Shown in pieces: positions 4,337 to 8,247 of a stretch of DNA of 8,247 bases (positions are counted from its first letter, which is position 1; each line of letters opens with the position of its first letter). The stretch covers positions 1-8,247 of the forward strand of contig JAZDIB010000021.1 in the NCBI GenBank assembly GCA_043805355.1. The letters are read 5' to 3'. The notes under the pieces were generated by a model that was not told the origin of the DNA, did not search any database, and worked only from the letters and a program-made list of their open reading frames with translations. A program made the translations under genes and the position numbers. This DNA comes from JAHJRN01 sp043805355 (GTDB lineage Bacteria; Patescibacteriota; Patescibacteriia; 2-12-FULL-60-25).

Positions 4337-6780
4337 ACTCCCTCGTATCCTACGAATGGTTGAAGCATTACGTGAATCTCCGGGTGACGCCGGAGGAGTT
4401 CGCGAAGCGGATGTCGCTTTCCGGTCCGGCGGTCGAGAGGATCATCCCGCAGGATGCGGACCTCGCGAAGATCGTCGTCGGGTGCATCAAGGAGCTGAAG
4501 AAGCATCCGAACGCGGACAAGCTGCGCATCGTGATGACGGACGTCGGCGGGAAGAAGCCGGCGCACATCGTGTGCGGCGGGACGAACCTCGAAGAGGGGC
4601 AATACGTCGCGGTCGCGCTCATCGGGTCGAAGGTGCGGTGGCATGGGCAGGGCGACCTCGTCACGCTCGAACCGGCGGAGATCCGTGGGGAGAAGAGCGA
4701 GGGAATGATCTGCGCGGCGGATGAGATCGGACTCGGCGCGGCATTCCAGAACCCGGAACGGGAGATATTGGATTTGGGAAAGGAGTTGGGATGGGGGACG
4801 CCGCCGAAACCGGGTTCTCCGTTGGCCGACATCCTCGGGCTCGCAGGCGACGTCGTCATGGACATCGAGGTGACGTCGAACCGCGTGGATGCGATGGGGA
4901 TGGTGGGGCTCGCCCGCGAGGCCGCGGCAATCCTGGACCGGCCGTTCATCTGGAAAGAGCCACGGATAACTCCTCCAGCCTCCCCTTACGGTAAGGGGAG
5001 GACTGTCATATCACAGGTCCCCGTCAAGGTCGCGACGAGGGCGCTGTGCCCGCGGTACATGGCGGCGCGCGTCGATGGCGTGACGGTCGGACAATCCCCG
5101 TGGTGGATGAAGCGACGGTTGCTCTCCGCGGGCATCCGGCCCATCAACGTCATCGTGGACATCACCAACTACGTCCTGCTCGAACAGGCGCAGCCCATGC
5201 ACGCGTTCGACGCGGCGACGGTGGAGAAGGGCATCGAGGTGCGGCTCGCGCGGCGCGGCGAGAAGATGCGGGCGCTCGACGGCAAGGACTACGGCCTCGA
5301 CGACACGATGCTCGTCATCGCGGACGCGGCCAAGCCCATCGCCATCGCGGGCGTCATGGGCGGGGAGCGGACCGGCGTCATGGCGAACACGACCTCGGTC
5401 ATCTTCGAGGCCGCGACGTTCGACGCCGTGTCCATCCGACGCACGTCGCGCAAGCTCGGCCTGCAGTCCGATTCGCAGATTCGGTTCGAGAAAGGATTGT
5501 CGACGGAAGCGCCGCCGGCCGCGTTGGCGCGCGCCATCGAACTCACGTTGGACCTTGCGGGCGGAAAACTCGCGGGACCGGTCACGGACGTGAAGGCGGC
5601 GCCGTATCGTGCGAAGAAGTTCTCCATCACGACGGACGAGGTGAACTGCCTCATCGGCGTCGCGTTGCCGGCGAAGGAGATGGTCCGCATCCTGCGGGCG
5701 CTCGGGTTCGCGGTCTCGACCGCGGGCAAACGCCTCACGGCCACGGTGCCGTGGTGGCGCGACCATGACATCGAGATGAGCCAGGACCTGGTCGAGGAGA
5801 TCGCGCGCGTCTACGGCTACGGCAACATCCCGGCCGAGATCCCGTTCGGCCTCGCGTCCCGACGTGACGTCGGGAAGCTCGTGTGGGAGGACCGCAGCCG
5901 CGAGGTGGCGAAAGGCGCCGGGTTCACCGAGACGTATTCCTATTCGTTCGTGTCCAAGGACCTGCTCGAGAAGGCCGGCTACGACGCGTCGGGCATGCTG
6001 CACGTCCAGAACCCGCTCACGGCCGACCTCGAGATCATGCGCACCACGCTCCTGCCCTCGCTCCTGCAGGCCGCGGCCGAGAACCGCGAACGCGAACATG
6101 TCCTGCGTCTCTTCGAGGTCGCGAACGTGTACTACCCGACGAAACACGGATGGAAGGACCTGCCGGACGAACAGCTCGAACTCGGGGCGCTCGTCATGGG
6201 CGTGGAGGACGCGTGGAAGGAAGCGAAGGGATTCGTCGAGCATCTGCTCGGCGAGATGGGGATGCGCGACGTCAGCTGGCGCAGGCTCTCGACCGACACG
6301 TTCTGGCACCCAGGTCGGACCGTGCAGGCGTTCGTGGGCGGCGATCTCGTCGCGACGGTCGGCGAAGTCTCGCCGAAGATCGCGGAACGGTTCAAGCTCG
6401 ACGGCCGCGTGGCGCTCGTCGATCTCCCGCTCGAAGCGGCCGTGAAGCACGCGACCACGGCCCGGAAGTACGTACCGGTCTCGCCGTACCCGTCGGCGAA
6501 GCGCGATCTCGCCATCGTCGTCGACGATCGCACGGAATTCGACGACGTCAGCCGCACGATCGCCCTGGTCGGGTCATTGCACGCGCAACCTCTCCACGTC
6601 GCCGTCGAATGGTTCGACACCTATCGCGGCAAGAACCTCCCGGAAGGCAAGAAGTCCCTCGCCATGCATATCGAATACTCGGCACCGGACCGGACGCTGG
6701 AAAGCAAAGACGTGGACGCGCTGATGGAACAGGTCGTCCTCGCGTTAAAGGAAGCGTTCAAGGCGGAGGTTAGGGGGTGA
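4333..6780 (+). CDS. pheT: phenylalanine-tRNA ligase beta subunit
   Basis: This 815-residue partner of PheS binds tRNA-Phe and edits mischarged Tyr-tRNA-Phe. Domains in order: N-terminal B1 start (MNSLVSYEWLKHYV); an OB-fold tRNA-binding domain at about 42-150 (HPNADKLRIVMTDVGG, HIVCGGTN, IRGEKSEGMICA); the B3/B4 editing domain at about 230-400 (RYMAARVDG, INVIVDITNYVLLE, PMHAFDAATV, IAGVMGGE); and the B5 domain at about 425-500. B5 carries the likely Mg-binding Asp479, Asp485, Glu488 and Glu489 in DHDIEMSQDLVEEIARVYGY. A catalytic-like core follows, then a ferredoxin-fold anticodon-binding domain from about 712 (PYPSAKRDLAIVVDD, LPEGKKSLAMHIEY). The start is fixed by the conserved N-terminus; no Shine-Dalgarno site is visible and the ATG overlaps the preceding TGA. 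An 11-bp palindrome in frame at 4979-5001 encodes about residues 216-223 in the linker before B3/B4. The gene looks intact. Confidence 0.97.
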   Translation: MNSLVSYEWLKHYVNLRVTPEEFAKRMSLSGPAVERIIPQDADLAKIVVGCIKELKKHPNADKLRIVMTDVGGKKPAHIVCGGTNLEEGQYVAVALIGSKVRWHGQGDLVTLEPAEIRGEKSEGMICAADEIGLGAAFQNPEREILDLGKELGWGTPPKPGSPLADILGLAGDVVMDIEVTSNRVDAMGMVGLAREAAAILDRPFIWKEPRITPPASPYGKGRTVISQVPVKVATRALCPRYMAARVDGVTVGQSPWWMKRRLLSAGIRPINVIVDITNYVLLEQAQPMHAFDAATVEKGIEVRLARRGEKMRALDGKDYGLDDTMLVIADAAKPIAIAGVMGGERTGVMANTTSVIFEAATFDAVSIRRTSRKLGLQSDSQIRFEKGLSTEAPPAALARAIELTLDLAGGKLAGPVTDVKAAPYRAKKFSITTDEVNCLIGVALPAKEMVRILRALGFAVSTAGKRLTATVPWWRDHDIEMSQDLVEEIARVYGYGNIPAEIPFGLASRRDVGKLVWEDRSREVAKGAGFTETYSYSFVSKDLLEKAGYDASGMLHVQNPLTADLEIMRTTLLPSLLQAAAENREREHVLRLFEVANVYYPTKHGWKDLPDEQLELGALVMGVEDAWKEAKGFVEHLLGEMGMRDVSWRRLSTDTFWHPGRTVQAFVGGDLVATVGEVSPKIAERFKLDGRVALVDLPLEAAVKHATTARKYVPVSPYPSAKRDLAIVVDDRTEFDDVSRTIALVGSLHAQPLHVAVEWFDTYRGKNLPEGKKSLAMHIEYSAPDRTLESKDVDALMEQVVLALKEAFKAEVRG
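4979..5001. repeat. perfect palindrome inside pheT
   Basis: CCTCCCCTTAC and GTAAGGGGAGG are perfect 11-bp inverted arms separated by a single G. The sequence resembles dispersed CTCCCCTTA/TAAGGGGAG palindromes found between genes in many bacteria, but here it is in frame and encodes ASPYGKGR in a linker between the tRNA-binding and B3/B4 domains. It is unrelated to the TTGCGAG repeat upstream. Confidence 0.75.
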
Positions 6781-6809
6781 ACCGATGACCTTTTGCCGTG
6801 CCGGACGCA

Positions 6810-6838
6810 TTGACACGTCCGAAGTTTCGTGATATATG
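6810..6838 (+). promoter_or_regulatory. strong sigma70-type promoter
   Basis: A perfect -35 TTGACA (6810-6815) is followed by exactly 17 nt and then TATATG (6833-6838), preceded by TG at 6830-6831 (extended -10). The predicted start near 6845 gives a leader of about 50 nt for the gene at 6897. This is the best consensus promoter in the window. Confidence 0.75.
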
Positions 6839-6862
6839 AATCCGTCGCGTAAGCGATATATG
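6831..6862 (+). repeat. direct repeat GATATATG around the start of transcription
   Basis: GATATATG occurs at 6831-6838 (covering the -10) and again at 6855-6862, 24 nt apart centre to centre, about two helical turns. A small inverted repeat TCGC-GTAA-GCGA lies between at 6845-6856. This could be an operator, or the second copy could be a chance AT-rich string. Confidence 0.35.
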
Positions 6863-6882
6863 CGATAGGTCGTTCACAACCG

Positions 6883-6888
6883 AAAGGA
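6883..6888 (+). promoter_or_regulatory. Shine-Dalgarno site
   Basis: AAAGGA sits 8 nt before the ATG at 6897. It decides that start and is the clearest ribosome binding site in the window; most other genes here have none or only a very close one. Confidence 0.6.
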
Positions 6889-6896
6889 ACGGTCGA

Positions 6897-8054
6897 ATGT
6901 CGAATCCCATTCACCGTCTGGAGCAGTCGTTGCGTTTTTGGGAGACGTTGTGCATCTCTTTGAACTGCAGGGAGCGCTGGCAGGCCGCTGCAAACAAACG
7001 CCCGCTGTCGTTGAAAGGGCCTGTTAAGCACTATTTCGAGCTTCGTGCGCATCTGCTAAAGGCGGCTGATGCGAGCTCTGCGTTTGACGCCTCGAGGTTC
7101 GAGTATCCGCACGGGTCCCCGGCCGCGAATGAATTCGGAGGAGCGTGGCATACTCCGCGCGAAATGTGGCTGTGGTGCAGGGGCTCGCGTAGGGTCTTCC
7201 GTGTGGAGAAGGATCTTCAGGTCCTTCTCAGCCAGACGTCCTTGGATGGCGTCACATGGGAAGAGATTCCATGGCCACACGAATCGTTCGCACTTGTGTT
7301 CGATGTTCCTGTCGTGGATGCCTCCGGGCATTCGTACGACTGCCTCGTCGTCAGCACGGAACCGAGGACGTTCAATGGGCGCGCCGTTCGAATGGCGTAT
7401 CTCAGACTCTTGGATACTCGGTTGGCGAGCTTTCGGCCGGTCATGCGGAACGAGCACCAGAAGATGCTGAAGCTCATGGAAAAAGGCCGGTACAACAAGG
7501 TCCTGAACATCGGTCGGGAATGGGAGGGGCGAACGGCGGACATCTTTTTCCCACAGTACCTGATTCCCTTGGAGGAGGTGGCTGACGTCGCGATTACGGC
7601 TCCGGCGAACGAGGCCGTCAACAAAGTCTACGGAGCAACCCTCCGCGAAGGCGAACGGCCCGAATGGGACCTGATGATTCGGCTTGTGGCCGGCGTATGC
7701 CTCTACGTGGCAAGTTTGCCGCCGGGCTCGAGTCATCGCTCGGATTGGACGCCGCTCAATAAGACGCAGCGCCTCGATCCGCGGGCGATCACGAACGATG
7801 CCGAAATCTGCCGCATCACGAGCGTGCATTCCCTTACCGCCGAGGAGCGCGATGCGGTGACGGAGCTTTCGCAGAGCGGGAGGCCCACATACGAGCTCTG
7901 CGCTCATTTCCGTCGTGGTCATTGGAGGCGTCCGCCCGGCAAAGGCGACAATCCTTCGGCTCCGAGGAACGTCTGGGTGAGGCCGACGCTCGTGCGTCGT
8001 GACCGGCTCGCGCCGGATGCCTTGCCGAGGGGCGTCGAAACGAACCTTTGGTGA
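6897..8054 (+). CDS. 385-residue protein, possible AcrVA2-like family member
   Basis: There is no signal peptide or membrane helix, so it is probably cytoplasmic. The layout resembles the AcrVA2-like family (named after the Moraxella phage inhibitor of Cas12a, with many homologues of unknown role). A W-rich segment at 84-103 (MWLWCRGSRRVFRV) precedes an acidic/leucine stretch and IPWPHESFALVFDVPV (124-139), which may match the LPDWCVYVDI strand of AcrVA2. RLVAGVCLYVASLP (262-275) corresponds to its LLPYLLWLCVAEPDI helix. The basic C-terminal motif HFRRGHWRR (337-345) followed by VWVRPTLV (359-366) parallels RPHIRRGHW...VRWQPAVFV of AcrVA2. This comparison is from memory and covers short motifs only, so the family is a suggestion and anti-CRISPR activity is not implied. 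The gene forms its own unit: strong promoter, clear Shine-Dalgarno site, intrinsic terminator, and a transposase gene next door. Confidence 0.8.
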   Translation: MSNPIHRLEQSLRFWETLCISLNCRERWQAAANKRPLSLKGPVKHYFELRAHLLKAADASSAFDASRFEYPHGSPAANEFGGAWHTPREMWLWCRGSRRVFRVEKDLQVLLSQTSLDGVTWEEIPWPHESFALVFDVPVVDASGHSYDCLVVSTEPRTFNGRAVRMAYLRLLDTRLASFRPVMRNEHQKMLKLMEKGRYNKVLNIGREWEGRTADIFFPQYLIPLEEVADVAITAPANEAVNKVYGATLREGERPEWDLMIRLVAGVCLYVASLPPGSSHRSDWTPLNKTQRLDPRAITNDAEICRITSVHSLTAEERDAVTELSQSGRPTYELCAHFRRGHWRRPPGKGDNPSAPRNVWVRPTLVRRDRLAPDALPRGVETNLW

Positions 8055-8078
8055 CGGGGCATCCGCTTCCGTCGTCTA

Positions 8079-8106
8079 CAGTCCAACGAGAGTTGGGCTG
8101 TTTTTT
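8079..8106 (+). terminator. intrinsic terminator
   Basis: A 9-bp stem CAGTCCAAC/GTTGGGCTG (one G-T wobble) closed by a GAGA tetraloop of GNRA type is followed directly by six T residues. It lies 25 nt after the stop of the 385-residue gene and should end its transcript. Confidence 0.9.
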
Positions 8107-8123
8107 ATACCCCCGACGAACAA

Positions 8124-8143
8124 CCCCGGCCGTCAGGCCGGGG
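8124..8143 (+). repeat. perfect 8-bp hairpin, candidate left end of an IS200/IS605-type element
   Basis: CCCCGGCC and GGCCGGGG flank the loop GTCA. There is no T run after it, so it is not a simple terminator. It lies 52 nt before the transposase ATG, where IS200/IS605 elements carry the subterminal hairpin recognised by their Y1 transposase. The left boundary cannot be fixed from one copy; the T-rich TTTTTTATAC at 8101-8110 could be the target side. Confidence 0.5.
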
Positions 8144-8177
8144 ATGAAGAGCATCCGACCGACGACGAGCCCTGTTC

Positions 8178-8186
8178 TGGTACAGT
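8178..8186 (+). promoter_or_regulatory. putative extended -10 of the transposase gene
   Basis: TGG-TACAGT ends exactly 9 nt before the ATG at 8196, the same geometry as for rseP and pheS. No convincing -35 is visible. GGAG at 8190-8193 is the only Shine-Dalgarno-like string and is unusually close to the start. Confidence 0.35.
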
Positions 8187-8195
8187 GCCGGAGCT

Positions 8196-8247
8196 ATGGA
8201 ATTCTCGAAACAGGCGCACTGCGTGTACTACGCGAGGTATCACATCG
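8196..8247 (+). CDS. tnpA: IS200/IS605-type transposase, 5' end only
   Basis: The 17 codons before the window edge read MEFSKQAHCVYYARYHI. The pattern H-x-V-Y-x3-Y-H-(I/L) is the conserved opening strand of Y1 HUH transposases of the IS200/IS605 type and of related REP-associated transposases, which normally continue into V-x-x-x-K-Y-R-R. These enzymes move single-stranded DNA using a catalytic tyrosine; the HUH motif and the tyrosine lie beyond the window. The upstream hairpin at 8124-8143 supports the reading. With so few residues, telling an insertion-sequence transposase from a domesticated REP-associated one is not possible. Confidence 0.65.
   Translation, partial: MEFSKQAHCVYYARYHI

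Noticed and set aside
5011..6450. 479-codon open frame on the - strand opposite pheT
   Set aside because: Arg/Asp/His-rich with no domain pattern, and fully antisense to a confident pheT.
6781..6809. Terminator or small RNA directly after pheT
   Set aside because: No stem-loop with a T run is visible; the short TTTT at 6791-6794 has no preceding stem.
1..8247. Alternative genetic code with TGA as glycine, as in some CPR lineages
   Set aside because: TGA ends murI, the GIY-YIG gene, pheT and the 385-residue gene at sensible places, and no conserved domain needs a TGA to be read through.

Overview
The window is a GC-rich bacterial chromosome segment in which every real gene lies on the + strand. 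The style of several proteins suggests a Patescibacteria/CPR-like (Parcubacteria-type) bacterium: the RseP-type protease with FGYGFPPRLFG and WLPLGGFVRIKGE, a PheS with a four-cysteine knuckle, and compact gene packing. This is an inference from protein style, not a proven assignment. TGA and TAA end the genes, so TGA is an ordinary stop here; TAG appears only once as a stop, in the middle of the protease gene.

Region 1 (1-1981) holds the last codons of an unidentified gene, then murI (glutamate racemase, cell-wall D-Glu supply), then a site-2 intramembrane metalloprotease of the RseP family. The protease reading frame is cut by a single in-frame TAG at 1706-1708. The zinc-binding HExxH is on one side and the LDGG motif on the other, and both halves are otherwise intact.

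Region 2 (2002-4322) starts with a small, lower-GC, three-helix membrane protein of unknown function, then pheS. The expected pheS-pheT junction is split by about 0.8 kb containing a GIY-YIG endonuclease-like gene and a small membrane-protein gene. Both are embedded in copies of a palindromic 'TGTCATTGCGAG...GCAATCTC' repeat. The outermost copies (3536-3564 and 4294-4322) are perfect 29-bp inverted copies of each other, and the repeat supplies the C-terminal codons of both small proteins. A second, unrelated palindrome sits in frame inside pheT.

Region 3 (4333-6780) is pheT, whose ATG overlaps the stop codon of the preceding small gene (ATGA). PheS and PheT together form the phenylalanyl-tRNA synthetase.

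Region 4 (6781-8247) is a self-contained single-gene unit: a strong extended -10 promoter, a Shine-Dalgarno site, a 385-residue protein whose layout and C-terminal RRGHW motif recall the AcrVA2-like family, and a textbook intrinsic terminator. It is followed by a hairpin and the first 17 codons of what looks like an IS200/IS605-type Y1 transposase running off the window. This edge looks accessory.

Three genes (rseP, pheS, the transposase) share an extended -10 motif TGnTAnnnT placed exactly 9 nt before the ATG, suggesting near-leaderless transcripts. There is no gene-free stretch over 300 bases; the longest gaps are 3521-3673, 8055-8195 and 6781-6896, all described below. No tRNA, rRNA or CRISPR array was seen.
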